From Tannerellaceae bacterium (GTDB lineage: Bacteria > Bacteroidota > Bacteroidia > Bacteroidales > Tannerellaceae), in contig JAISDJ010000238.1 in NCBI GenBank assembly GCA_031264865.1, forward strand, positions 1 to 42,757: 42,757 bases of DNA, written 5' to 3'. The position numbers and the translations under genes are program-made. The notes below the pieces were generated by a model. It was not told where the DNA came from. It saw only the letters and a list, made by a program, of their open reading frames with translations, and did no database searches. This document shows positions 18,101 to 27,824 of the stretch, piece by piece. Positions within the stretch are counted from its first letter, which is position 1, and each line of letters opens with the position of its first letter.

Positions 18101-19159
18101 ATGAAAGAAAATAGTGAACATACAACAGAAGAAATTCCCGATGTAACCATAGCACTTCGATACATCAAAGGAACAACCTCGGCAGAAGAAAAAACAGCCG
18201 TAGATAAATGGCTTGCCGAAGATGAATCCCATGAAAAAGAGTTACAACAGATTGCCCGTATCTACTACGCCCAACAGACTAAAAAGCGCATCCTGGCGCG
18301 TGATTCGTTCAAAGCTTTCGATATCGTAGAAAAACAGATCAAACGGAAAGCACAGATTATTCGGATGAGAAAAATGGCTCTAGCAGCCGCTTGTTTTATC
18401 GGCGTGCTTCTACTATCCACTACTCTCAGCTATTACATAAGCAAAACGATGGAACCGGTTCCTCAAACCGTCACCATAACATCCAATCCGGGCATGCGCA
18501 CCCAATTCGCCTTGCCGGACGGAACAGTTGTACACCTCAACTCAGGTAGTACCTTTACGTACCCTATGCCCTACAATAAAAAGGAACGGAAAGTAACACT
18601 CTCCGGCGAAGCCTACTTTACAGTCGCCCATAAAGAAGATCAACCATTTATAGTAAATGTCCTCAATGGCGGTTTTAATGTAAAAGTAACAGGAACCGAA
18701 TTTAATATACAAGCCTATGAAAATGACGAAGAAATAAACACGACGTTACTATCCGGTTCTGTCATGCTTGAATATATAAACCGAAAAGGAAATACAGACA
18801 GAGCTATGCTGGCTCCTTTCGAAAAAGCAACATATAACCCGCTCACAAAGTATTTCAACAAAACGGGAGTAAACGCACAAATCGAAACATCCTGGATAGA
18901 AGGAAAACTAATCTTCAGAAACACACCCATACCGGAAGTCTTAAAAAGGCTATCTCACTATTACAATGTGAAATTTGATATAAAGAATCCGGAAATAGAG
19001 CACTATCACTTTACAGGAACCTTTATAAATAAGCAGTTATCGCAAGTACTGGACTATTTAAAGATATCGTCCAACATAAACTATAAAATTAATTCTACGG
19101 TAGAAGATGATAGTTTCGGAATGAAATACTCCACCATCGTCTTATGGAAAAACAACTAA
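18101..19159 (+). CDS. FecR-family anti-sigma factor
   Basis: An inner-membrane regulator of 352 residues. The N-terminal cytoplasmic part (1-90) includes IALRYIKGTTSAEEKTAVDKWLAED, the anti-sigma region. One transmembrane helix lies at about 92-113 (ALAAACFIGVLLLSTTLSYY). The periplasmic FecR domain (about 125-215) has FALPDGTVVHLNSGSTFTYP and VTLSGEAYFTVAH. A C-terminal DUF4974-like domain (about 275-350) has PIPEVLKRLSHYYNVKFDI. I chose the ATG at 18101 over a TTG at 18059 because the longer N-terminus has no family counterpart. It precedes the STN-containing SusC, its expected signalling partner, but no sigma gene precedes it. Confidence 0.9.
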   Translation: MKENSEHTTEEIPDVTIALRYIKGTTSAEEKTAVDKWLAEDESHEKELQQIARIYYAQQTKKRILARDSFKAFDIVEKQIKRKAQIIRMRKMALAAACFIGVLLLSTTLSYYISKTMEPVPQTVTITSNPGMRTQFALPDGTVVHLNSGSTFTYPMPYNKKERKVTLSGEAYFTVAHKEDQPFIVNVLNGGFNVKVTGTEFNIQAYENDEEINTTLLSGSVMLEYINRKGNTDRAMLAPFEKATYNPLTKYFNKTGVNAQIETSWIEGKLIFRNTPIPEVLKRLSHYYNVKFDIKNPEIEHYHFTGTFINKQLSQVLDYLKISSNINYKINSTVEDDSFGMKYSTIVLWKNN

Positions 19160-19226
19160 AATGTCGAACTTAAAAAACTAATGCCTATGATTGAAACAAA
19201 ATAGAAACAAAAGGCCTGCATAAAAA

Positions 19227-19260
19227 CATACGGAAAAATGCTGTAACACTTTCCCGTATG
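19227..19260 (+). other. Stem-loop in the FecR-SusC gap
   Basis: CATACGG (19227-19233) pairs with CCGTATG (19254-19260), and the stem extends by AAA/TTT with a one-base bulge. There is no T-run after it, so it is not a standard terminator. It may be a processing or regulatory hairpin in the 171-base gap, where expression of SusC is often uncoupled from the anti-sigma gene. This role is inference. Confidence 0.35.
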
Positions 19261-19330
19261 AAACATCGGCAAGACCATTTAAACGAGTTAAAGAATCAAT
19301 GTTTTTTAAATCTTAAATCATTACAAAGAT

Positions 19331-22300
19331 ATGATAAATAATCGTTATTCCCAATCCGAAAGGGATACTAATAAAAGATTTCCCCTTACACTTAAATATA
19401 AGCGAATTATGAAACTAACCGGTTTATTTTTATTCCTGTCTATAAGCGCCGTATTTGCCATTCATTCATATGCACAAGAAACGGCGCTGAACATTAGTAC
19501 GTCTGAAAAAACAGTTTCTGATGTTCTTGACGCCATAGAAGAGCAATCGGATTTCCATTTTTTCTACAACAATAAATTAGTAGACATCAATAGGGAAGTC
19601 TCCCTACATGCTGTAGATAAAGATGTATTTTCAATATTGAACCAACTGTTTGCCGATTCCAATATTCGTTACAAAGTCATCGACAAAGATATTATCCTGA
19701 CTGTTAACGAATCAAACGGGATAACACAAAACAAGAAGATCCTTACCGGAATAGTTACCGACCTCCATGGCGAACCGATCATAGGAGCCAATGTAGTAGA
19801 AAAAGGAACAACTAACGGAACAGTTACCGATATGGATGGAAAATATTCCCTTGATATTACTGCAAATGCCACCCTTGTAATCAGTTATATCGGTTACATA
19901 ACGAAAGAGATACTCACAGATAGTCGCACCAACTACAACATCGAGCTGATAGAAGATAGTCAAGCTCTTGACGAAGTAGTTGTAGTAGGTTACGGAACGA
20001 TGAAAAAAAGTGACCTTACCGGATCGATTTCCAATGTAAAAGCTGAAAAACTATTAGATAAACCTTCCGTTAATATAGGTCAAGCACTATCAGGCAAAGC
20101 AGCCGGCGTTGAGATATTCGAAAACGGAGGCGACCCGGACGGGAAGATACGTATCCGCATCAGGGGAGATAATTCTATCAACTCATCAAATGATCCGTTA
20201 TATGTTGTAGACGGTATTATCGGAGTATCCGGAATCAATTTGCTTAACCCTGGTGATATTGAATCACTCGAAGTATTAAAAGATGCATCAGCTACTGCTA
20301 TTTATGGCGCACGCGGAGCAAACGGTGTTATAATGATTACAACAAAAAGAGGATTTAAGTCGGATAAACCGGTAATTTCCTATGATGGATACCTCTCTGT
20401 CGGACATATGGCACGTAAACTTCCGTTGATGAACGCTTCCGAATGGTGGCAAACCTATAATACGACAATGGATAATGCTGCTAAATACAATCCGGAAGGA
20501 TATGCACAAGGTAAATACGAAAAAATTTCAACAGCCAGTTTGCCTAAACTATTCGATTCATCAGGCAACCCCATTTACGACACAGATTGGCAGGATGAAG
20601 CCTATAGGACAACAACATCTCATAATCATCAGGTAAGTGCAAGAGGAGGAGGAGAAAAACTTCTATATAGCGCTCACCTCAGCTACATGCACAAAGAAGC
20701 CTTATTAAAGAACAATTACCTCGACAGATTCAGTGGAAGATTAAATATGGATAGTGAATTACGTTCCTGGTTAAAGATGGGAATAAATATGTCTTACAAC
20801 CATAGTAGCGGAAATAATTTATACAACCATTACGGAATCAAACGATTAATACAAGAAGCCATTCCTATCATACCGGTAAAATATCCTGATGGAAGCTGGG
20901 GTAGTAACAGAGACTTTCCCGGAGCCGTGCAAGATACACCGTCGCGATATCTTGAAGAAATGACAAAGGAAACAACGAATTCTCATATCCTTTCCGATAT
21001 ATATCTTGATTTTATCCTTACAAAAGAGCTGAATTTCAAATCTACGTTTGCGATTGATGTGCTAAGCAGGAAGACAAATGAATATTCGGGAAAAGAACTA
21101 ATCCAATACAGCAAAACGCAAGGAGGTATAGCTAATATTAACACGTCTAATCAGCTTTATTGGCAAAATGAGAATTACCTGAACTGGAACAAGCAACTAA
21201 ATCCTTCGAACAGGCTGAATGTTATGGTAGGGCTTAGCTGGCAAAAGAAAACAGTTGAAAATGTAGGTAATGAGGTACGTAACTTTAGCGACGATTTCTA
21301 CCAGTGGCATAATTTAGGAGCAGGTACAGTGGTAATACCACCTACTTCCGAAGACTCCCAATGGGCTATTAATTCTTATTTTGCTCGATTTAATTATAAT
21401 TTGCTGGAAAGATATTTGTTTACGGCTACCGGACGTTACGACGGGTCGTCCAAATTTGGGAAAAATAATAAATATGCCTTCTTTCCTTCCTTTGCATTCG
21501 CATGGAGAGCGTCCGAAGAAAACTTTTTAAAGAATAATGAGATTATCAACAACTTAAAATTCAGAGCCAGTATCGGATTAACAGGGAATCAGGAAATCGG
21601 AAATTATAAATTCCTTCAAAACCTGGCTTCAGGAAACGTTATATTTGGCGATAATTACTATTCGGCACTATATAGAAGTACATTTGGAAATCCGGATTTG
21701 AAATGGGAAAAAACAATGCAATCGGATATGGGATTTGATATCAGCATTCTGAATCAACGGATAGAATTAACCGCCGACTATTATTTCAAAAACACAAGTG
21801 ACCTATTACTGAATGCTCCTATACCTAACACATCCGGACTAAGCACAATTATGAGAAATATTGGTTCCGTAAGAAACCAGGGGATTGATTTAACGCTTCA
21901 TACACATAATATTAAAACCAATGATTTCAATTGGATGTCTACTATTTTGTTCAATAAAAACAAAAACAAAGTAACAAAACTGGGAGCAAATGATGAGGAT
22001 ATCTTCCCTGGGCCAAACCATCCGCAAGGACAATTTACCATTTTAAGAGTCGGTGAACCTGTAGGAGCGCTCTGGGGATTAACAAGATTAGGAACCTGGA
22101 GTGAAAATGAAGCAGAAGAAGCTGCTAAATACGGGCGGCTTCCCGGAGACATTAAATTTGCAGACCTGAACAACGATGGAAAAATAAATAACGACGACAA
22201 TAGTATCATCGGATATTCTTCTCCTAAATGGACATTGAGTTTCTCAAATACATTTGTTTGGAAAAACCTCGATTTTTCTTTCGATATACGGATAGTACAA

Positions 22301-22723
22301 GGACACAACGTAGTAAATGCCTCTACTCATAATGCAGAAGACCGCTCAGGCGTTGCTAATGGCTTCAAAACCAATTTAGACGCATGGACTCCTTCAAATC
22401 AAAATACAATGGTGGCTGAAAGAAGGCCAATGTCTTCTTACTATGATTCTTATCCCGACACACATTGGATGCAGGATGGCTCATTTATACGCGGACAAAA
22501 CTTTATGTTGGGATATAACTTCAATCAGGATATCCTGCGTAAACTGAAAATAGAGAACTTGCGTATTTATATGAGTGCACAAAATTTATTTTGTATTACT
22601 AAATACAAAGGATATGACCCGGAAGTTACAACAAACGAAGGTGCTGCTTTTGGACAAGGGATAGATGACTTCAGCGAACCGAAAGCAAGAACATACACGA
22701 TCGGCTTAAATATTAAATTTTAA
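19331..22723 (+). CDS. SusC-family TonB-dependent transporter with STN signalling domain
   Basis: An outer-membrane glycan importer and transducer of 1130 residues. A long N-terminal extension precedes the signal sequence (about 27-49, ending HSYAQ). An STN domain (about 52-124) has TVSDVLDAIEEQSDFHFFYNN. A carboxypeptidase-regulatory-like domain (about 137-207) has TGIVTDLHGEPIIGANVVEKG. The TonB-box region DEVVVVGYGTMKKSDLTG lies at 214-231, the plug has ATAIYGARGANGVIMITTKRG, and the barrel ends in an aromatic residue (LNIKF). STN domains touch the FecR periplasmic domain, so this protein should report substrate arrival to the upstream anti-sigma factor. The SusD partner starts 12 bases after the stop. 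The long N-terminus is common in this subclass; M27 is an alternative start. Confidence 0.95.
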   Translation: MINNRYSQSERDTNKRFPLTLKYKRIMKLTGLFLFLSISAVFAIHSYAQETALNISTSEKTVSDVLDAIEEQSDFHFFYNNKLVDINREVSLHAVDKDVFSILNQLFADSNIRYKVIDKDIILTVNESNGITQNKKILTGIVTDLHGEPIIGANVVEKGTTNGTVTDMDGKYSLDITANATLVISYIGYITKEILTDSRTNYNIELIEDSQALDEVVVVGYGTMKKSDLTGSISNVKAEKLLDKPSVNIGQALSGKAAGVEIFENGGDPDGKIRIRIRGDNSINSSNDPLYVVDGIIGVSGINLLNPGDIESLEVLKDASATAIYGARGANGVIMITTKRGFKSDKPVISYDGYLSVGHMARKLPLMNASEWWQTYNTTMDNAAKYNPEGYAQGKYEKISTASLPKLFDSSGNPIYDTDWQDEAYRTTTSHNHQVSARGGGEKLLYSAHLSYMHKEALLKNNYLDRFSGRLNMDSELRSWLKMGINMSYNHSSGNNLYNHYGIKRLIQEAIPIIPVKYPDGSWGSNRDFPGAVQDTPSRYLEEMTKETTNSHILSDIYLDFILTKELNFKSTFAIDVLSRKTNEYSGKELIQYSKTQGGIANINTSNQLYWQNENYLNWNKQLNPSNRLNVMVGLSWQKKTVENVGNEVRNFSDDFYQWHNLGAGTVVIPPTSEDSQWAINSYFARFNYNLLERYLFTATGRYDGSSKFGKNNKYAFFPSFAFAWRASEENFLKNNEIINNLKFRASIGLTGNQEIGNYKFLQNLASGNVIFGDNYYSALYRSTFGNPDLKWEKTMQSDMGFDISILNQRIELTADYYFKNTSDLLLNAPIPNTSGLSTIMRNIGSVRNQGIDLTLHTHNIKTNDFNWMSTILFNKNKNKVTKLGANDEDIFPGPNHPQGQFTILRVGEPVGALWGLTRLGTWSENEAEEAAKYGRLPGDIKFADLNNDGKINNDDNSIIGYSSPKWTLSFSNTFVWKNLDFSFDIRIVQGHNVVNASTHNAEDRSGVANGFKTNLDAWTPSNQNTMVAERRPMSSYYDSYPDTHWMQDGSFIRGQNFMLGYNFNQDILRKLKIENLRIYMSAQNLFCITKYKGYDPEVTTNEGAAFGQGIDDFSEPKARTYTIGLNIKF

Positions 22724-22735
22724 AACAGATATATC

Positions 22736-24256
22736 ATGAACTATAAAGCAATTATATATTGTCTACTTTTTTGTTTCTGCCTCATTTCCTGCAATGACTT
22801 TTTAGATATAATGCCAACAGGAACAATGACTACCGATTCGGAATTAAAAAGTAATGAATCAGCATTGGCGCTGGCCAATAGCGCATATCGGAATTCAAAT
22901 GTAGTCAACAGAATGGTTTCTGGTTGGGGAGCCAATTCTATCTTATTATTAGAGTATATGACAGACAAGGCAACTTCTGAAAACTCACAATCTAATTATA
23001 AAGATTTTCAAGATTTAACAGTGAGTTCACGCACAACTTACCTTGAAGATTGGTGGAAATACAGCTATGAAGGGATCAATGATTGTAATCTGGCCTTAGC
23101 TAAGATAAAAGAGTTTCCTTCATTAAATGAGAATCTTCTGTCTCAATATGAAGGAGAAATTAAGTTTATGCGTGCCTTCTTTTACTTTTATCTGGTACGT
23201 ATTTTTGGCGATGTCCCTAAAATTACATCTGTCCAGTCGGAATTAGGGGAGTTACAGATTACCCGTTCCCCGGTAAAAGAGATTTATGACGAAATAATTA
23301 TTCCGGACTTATTAGATGCCGAAAAGGCTAAATTACCATTTAAAGAAGAAACAGGCAGAATATCGATGGGAGCAGTAAAATCATTATTAGCAGATGTTTA
23401 TCTTACATATGCCGGATTTCCTATACAGGGTGGTAATCAATATTATACAGAATCTGCCAAACGTTCGTTGGAGATTATTAACTCAAACCAATATACCCTA
23501 TTCGATCAGTACGAAGATTTATGGAACCCTGAAAATAATAATAAAAAGGAATTTATCTTCCAAATACAATATTCGCTAAACAAACGATCAAATGAAGTAG
23601 TATGTGTAGTATTACCTACACGATCAGGAATGTCGGCGTTCGTATTAGAATATGGAAGTCTGACGCCAACAAAGGAATTCGTTGAAAGTTATCCTGAAAA
23701 TGATAAACGCACAGAAGAAAAACAATTCTTCTTTACTAATTACAAAGGGCATCCCAACAAATTCTCACCCGGAGTTCCGGAATTAGAATTTATGGACTTT
23801 AAAGGTTATTATATACATAAGTTTTTCGACAAAAAGGCTATCGATGCTTTAGGACAGTCTAACCTGAACTGGACAATTTACAGATATGCCGATATTCTGT
23901 TAATGTATGCAGAAGCACAAGCCAATGCGGATAACTCACCTGATCAAACGGCAATAGATGCTATCAATAAGATAAGAGCAAGAGCCGGACTGGAAGCTTT
24001 TAATGATACGAATAAGGAAAAATTCATAAAAGAAGTTTGGGATCAAAGGTATTTTGAATTATGCTACGAAAACAAAACATGGTTCGATATACTACGGACA
24101 AGGCTGATACGAGATGACAAGACTGGGAATTACACCTCTTTTGCAGGCTATAAAACACGTGCCGGCAAAACGTATACAGAAACACAATTATTATTTCCTC
24201 TACCATTAAGGGAAATTCAAACGAATCCGAATCTGAAACAAAATCCGGGTTATTAA
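22736..24256 (+). CDS. SusD/RagB-family surface glycan-binding lipoprotein
   Basis: A lipoprotein of 506 residues with signal MNYKAIIYCLLFCFCLISC, lipidated at Cys19, followed by NDFLD as in most SusD proteins. The body has the family's helical repeats. Characteristic C-terminal motifs are RYADILLMYAEAQAN, INKIRARAGL and a YFELCYENKTWFDILR-type segment, ending NPGY. It caps the adjacent SusC barrel and captures oligosaccharide at the cell surface. The first sulfatase gene starts 13 bases downstream, implying one transcript. Confidence 0.95.
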   Translation: MNYKAIIYCLLFCFCLISCNDFLDIMPTGTMTTDSELKSNESALALANSAYRNSNVVNRMVSGWGANSILLLEYMTDKATSENSQSNYKDFQDLTVSSRTTYLEDWWKYSYEGINDCNLALAKIKEFPSLNENLLSQYEGEIKFMRAFFYFYLVRIFGDVPKITSVQSELGELQITRSPVKEIYDEIIIPDLLDAEKAKLPFKEETGRISMGAVKSLLADVYLTYAGFPIQGGNQYYTESAKRSLEIINSNQYTLFDQYEDLWNPENNNKKEFIFQIQYSLNKRSNEVVCVVLPTRSGMSAFVLEYGSLTPTKEFVESYPENDKRTEEKQFFFTNYKGHPNKFSPGVPELEFMDFKGYYIHKFFDKKAIDALGQSNLNWTIYRYADILLMYAEAQANADNSPDQTAIDAINKIRARAGLEAFNDTNKEKFIKEVWDQRYFELCYENKTWFDILRTRLIRDDKTGNYTSFAGYKTRAGKTYTETQLLFPLPLREIQTNPNLKQNPGY

Positions 24257-24269
24257 AAGAATCATACAT

Positions 24270-25838
24270 ATGGATAAATTTATATATAAAAGGTTTACCT
24301 CTTTATTAGGCATTGTGTCTTGCTATTCACTTATACCCGGTTATTCATTTGCTCAGGAAAAACCGAATGTAGTAATCATCTTGGCAGATGATATGGGATA
24401 CGGTGACGTTGTCTTCAATAACCCGTTAGCACGAACAAAAACACCTAATATAGATAAATTGGCAGAATCGGGTCTTTGTTTTTCTGATGCCCATGCCGGT
24501 GGTGCTGTCAGCATTCCCTCAAGATACGGATTGATGACCGGCCGGTATTTCTTTCGTGTAGAAAAGAAAGATTCATACTGGGGGTACTTATCTCCGTTAA
24601 TCGAACAAGACCGGGAAACAATAGGTTCCATTATGCAAAAGGCAGGTTATGCGACTGCTTGCATCGGGAAATGGCATCTTGGCCTCGATTGGGTAAAAAC
24701 AGATACATCAAAGCCTCTCATATTAAACAGAAAAATGTTGGGGTATACAAACATTGATTTTTCCCAACCCGTAGGCAGCAGCCCAAATGAACGAGGGTTT
24801 GACTACTCTTTCATACTGCCGGCTTCTCTAGATATGCCTCCTTATACCTTCTTAAAAAATGGAAAATCAATCGATTCTGATATTATTCTCACAGCAGAAG
24901 CATACCCAAAGTTGTTAAACAATACGGAAAAAGCATGGGATAACAAGCATGTAAACGAAAACGATATTTATTGGGATAGAGGCGTTTGGTGGAGAAACGG
25001 AGAAATGTCTAAAACATTTAAAGTAGAAGAATGTCTAGACAATATCGTTGATGAAGGTGTTTCCTTTATAGAAAATCATATCGTCAACAACAAAGAAAAG
25101 CCTTTCATGCTCTATTTACCTCTTACCGGCCCTCATACACCATGGATGCCCGGCAATAGTTTTAAAAACACGACAGAATTAGGTGTTTACGGCGATTTTA
25201 TCGCACAAATAGATCATACGGTTTTTCGCATCAATGAGGTATTGGAAAGATTCGGTATCAAGGAAAATACAATGATCATATTTGCCAGCGACAATGGATC
25301 GGCATGGGAAGAAACAGACAATTTACAATATGGGCATTTAAGTAACGGACAATGGAGAGGACAAAAAGGGGACGCCTGGGAAGGAGGACACCATATACCT
25401 TTATTTATCAAATGGCCTGCAAAAATAAAAAAAGCACAAACCTATCCACATACTGTCAGCCTGATCGATATATTAGCTACGTTTGCTGAAATGACCGAAC
25501 AAGCGATTGAAGAGAAATATGCAGAAGATAGTTTCAGCTTTTACAAGGTTATTAATGGAAAATGGACAAAACCTATCCGGGATCATCTTATTTATATCTC
25601 TTCATCCGGAAAACTGGCAATAACTAAAGGAGACTGGAAGTTTATTGATTGCATAGGCTCCGGAGGGTTCACGGCTCCATCTAATCCGAAGCCCTATCCG
25701 AATAGTCCTAAGGGACAATTATACAATCTGAGAAATGATCCTGCCGAATTTTTCAATCTTTATTTCAAAAATAAAGAAAAAGCTGAAGAACTATCCATAC
25801 TTCTACAAACAATCGTAAAACAAGAATCTAGTAAATGA
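24270..25838 (+). CDS. S1-family sulfatase, Ser-type (locus sulfatase 1)
   Basis: An exported sulfatase of 522 residues with a signal peptide ending near residue 28 (GYSFAQ). Metal-site acids are in LADDMGYGD (Asp40, Asp41). The formylglycine motif is SIPSRYGLMTGR, with Ser81 as the residue to be converted, so it needs a radical-SAM anSME maturase rather than the Cys-specific aerobic enzyme. IGKWHLG, GPHTPWMPG and ASDNGSAWEETD complete the active site. It follows SusD closely and overlaps the next sulfatase by ATGA. It should remove sulfate from the glycan imported by the neighbouring SusCD. The S1 subfamily cannot be assigned by eye. Confidence 0.92.
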   Translation: MDKFIYKRFTSLLGIVSCYSLIPGYSFAQEKPNVVIILADDMGYGDVVFNNPLARTKTPNIDKLAESGLCFSDAHAGGAVSIPSRYGLMTGRYFFRVEKKDSYWGYLSPLIEQDRETIGSIMQKAGYATACIGKWHLGLDWVKTDTSKPLILNRKMLGYTNIDFSQPVGSSPNERGFDYSFILPASLDMPPYTFLKNGKSIDSDIILTAEAYPKLLNNTEKAWDNKHVNENDIYWDRGVWWRNGEMSKTFKVEECLDNIVDEGVSFIENHIVNNKEKPFMLYLPLTGPHTPWMPGNSFKNTTELGVYGDFIAQIDHTVFRINEVLERFGIKENTMIIFASDNGSAWEETDNLQYGHLSNGQWRGQKGDAWEGGHHIPLFIKWPAKIKKAQTYPHTVSLIDILATFAEMTEQAIEEKYAEDSFSFYKVINGKWTKPIRDHLIYISSSGKLAITKGDWKFIDCIGSGGFTAPSNPKPYPNSPKGQLYNLRNDPAEFFNLYFKNKEKAEELSILLQTIVKQESSK

Positions 25839-27613
25839 CAAACATGAAACACCTGAAACAAGAATCAAAAGTCATACTTTCCAACTGTATTATGTTTTGT
25901 GGAATATTCATGCAAACCATACATGCACAGAACGAACAGCCGAATATTATCGTTATTATGGCTGATGATCAAGGGTGGGGTGATTTATCATTTAATAATA
26001 ATCAATCTGTATGTACGCCAAATATTGATCGAATAGCAAAAGAAGGTGTACATTTTACCAATTTTTATGTTTGTCCCGTATCTTCTCCTTCCCGGGCGGA
26101 ATTTTTAACAGGCAGATATGCCGCTCGCGGAGGAGTCAGCGATGTTTCAAGAGGAGGTGAACGGTTGAATCTGAATGAGATCACAATTGCAGATTATCTT
26201 AAACAAGCAGGATATGCTACCGCCGCTTTCGGTAAATGGCATAACGGAACTCAGTATCCATATCACCCCAATGCCAGAGGATTTGATACCTTTTTTGGTT
26301 TCTGTTCCGGGCATTGGGGTAATTACTGGAATCCGATGTTGGAATATAACGGAGAAATAGTAGAAGGAAAAGGATTCATCATAGATGAACTGACAAACAA
26401 AGCGATAAACTATATTAAAAAAAACAAAAACAATCCTTTTTTTGTATTCATACCTTTCAACACACCCCATAGTCCGATGCAAATCCCTGATAAATGGTGG
26501 AACAAGGTCAAAGATCGTCCGATTCGACAACAAGGTGATAAAGAAGATACCAGTTTCACAAAAGCTGCGCTCGCCCTCACGGAAAATATAGATTGGAATG
26601 TAGGAAGAATCATGAATTCTATACAACAATTGGGGATAGAGAACAAAACGATTATCATTTATTTATCAGACAATGGGCCTAATAGTAATCGATGGAATGG
26701 AGATATGAAGGGAATAAAAGGCTCAACGGATGAAGGTGGTGTAAAATCTCCGCTTTTTATTAAATGGCCGGATAAAATAAAGAATGCTAAATCCATAGAA
26801 CAACTTAGTGGAATCGTTGACTTGATGCCAACCTTATTGGATTTAACAGGCATCAAGATAGAATACAAAAATAGAATTGACGGAATAAGTTTAAAAGAAT
26901 TTCTTATAGAAAGGCATCCTACAATAGAAAGAACATTGTTTAGCCATTGGAATCAAAAAACAGCTGTTCGTACACAAGACTATTTGTTAAATTCGGAAGA
27001 TAAGCTATTTAATACCAGCAAAGACCGGTCTCAACAAATTGATTTAACGGATCAACACAAAGAAATATTCGATAAATTAAAATCACTAAAAGAAATGTAT
27101 AAAACAGAAATTTTATCAGAATTACAGAATAAAGACACAAGGCCATTTATAATTGCTCACCCTGATGAACGTTTTTCAAAATTACCGGCTCGCGACGGTA
27201 TACCATACGGAAATATTCAACGGTCGAACAAATACCCAAACAGCTCTTATTTTATAAACTGGATAGATACCTCCGACAGTATATCCTGGAATGTAAAAGT
27301 AGAAGAACCCGGAACATTTGAAGCAATGATTTACTATATATGTACCCATGAGAATATCGGTTCAACGCTCCGGTTGTCGGTTGGAAATAGTGAATTGACT
27401 TCCCAATTAACCAAAGTCAATGATACACCGATGCTAGGCGCTGAACTCGACAGAGTTCCTCGTACGGAATCATACTCAAAAGGATTTAAACCTTATTCCT
27501 TAGGAACAATTATTCTTGAAAAAGGAGAAATGTCCGTTTCCTTAAAAGCCTTACAAATTCCGGGCGAAGAAGTAATGTATTTACAAATGTTGGTATTCAG
27601 ACGGATTAATTAG
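25835..27613 (+). CDS. S1-family sulfatase, Ser-type, with C-terminal accessory domain (locus sulfatase 2)
   Basis: A 592-residue sulfatase. An uncleaved-looking hydrophobic stretch ends near residue 32 (QTIHAQ), suggesting export. MADDQGWGD holds the metal acids, and SSPSRAEFLTGR gives Ser83 as the formylglycine site. FGKWHNG and LSDNGPNSNRWNG follow. Beyond about residue 430 it has an extra region of roughly 160 residues, with short beta-strand patterns (WNVKVEEPGTFEAMIYY, STLRLSVGNSEL, GTIILEKGEMSVSLKAL). This resembles a carbohydrate-binding or DUF5077-like beta-sandwich, unlike its two sister sulfatases. It overlaps the previous gene by four bases; Met4 is an alternative start. A stem-loop follows, ending the tightly packed part of the operon. 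Confidence 0.9.
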   Translation: MTNMKHLKQESKVILSNCIMFCGIFMQTIHAQNEQPNIIVIMADDQGWGDLSFNNNQSVCTPNIDRIAKEGVHFTNFYVCPVSSPSRAEFLTGRYAARGGVSDVSRGGERLNLNEITIADYLKQAGYATAAFGKWHNGTQYPYHPNARGFDTFFGFCSGHWGNYWNPMLEYNGEIVEGKGFIIDELTNKAINYIKKNKNNPFFVFIPFNTPHSPMQIPDKWWNKVKDRPIRQQGDKEDTSFTKAALALTENIDWNVGRIMNSIQQLGIENKTIIIYLSDNGPNSNRWNGDMKGIKGSTDEGGVKSPLFIKWPDKIKNAKSIEQLSGIVDLMPTLLDLTGIKIEYKNRIDGISLKEFLIERHPTIERTLFSHWNQKTAVRTQDYLLNSEDKLFNTSKDRSQQIDLTDQHKEIFDKLKSLKEMYKTEILSELQNKDTRPFIIAHPDERFSKLPARDGIPYGNIQRSNKYPNSSYFINWIDTSDSISWNVKVEEPGTFEAMIYYICTHENIGSTLRLSVGNSELTSQLTKVNDTPMLGAELDRVPRTESYSKGFKPYSLGTIILEKGEMSVSLKALQIPGEEVMYLQMLVFRRIN

Positions 27614-27637
27614 TGTCTGTTTATAAACTCCATTTCA

Positions 27638-27665
27638 TGCCTACCTTTTTGAAAAAAGATAGGCA
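27638..27665 (+). terminator. Strong stem-loop after sulfatase 2
   Basis: TGCCTA-C-CTTTTT pairs with AAAAAG-A-TAGGCA around a two-base loop: 12 pairs and one mismatch. No T-run follows, so it may act as a weak terminator or as an mRNA 3'-end stabiliser between sulfatases 2 and 3. A second, weaker hairpin sits just behind it (from about 27665). The rest of the gap to sulfatase 3 shows no clear promoter. Confidence 0.45.
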
Positions 27666-27824
27666 CCTCTTGAGAAAAGGTTTATCATGTTGCTGAGACA
27701 TTATTCCCCGGTATATAAGGATTTGTCAAGGTTTTTCGACGCTGATAAACATTATTTGTTCCCGGTTCCACAAAAAGAAATAAAATTAAATCCTATTTTT
27801 ACGCAAAATCTCAAATAATAATCT

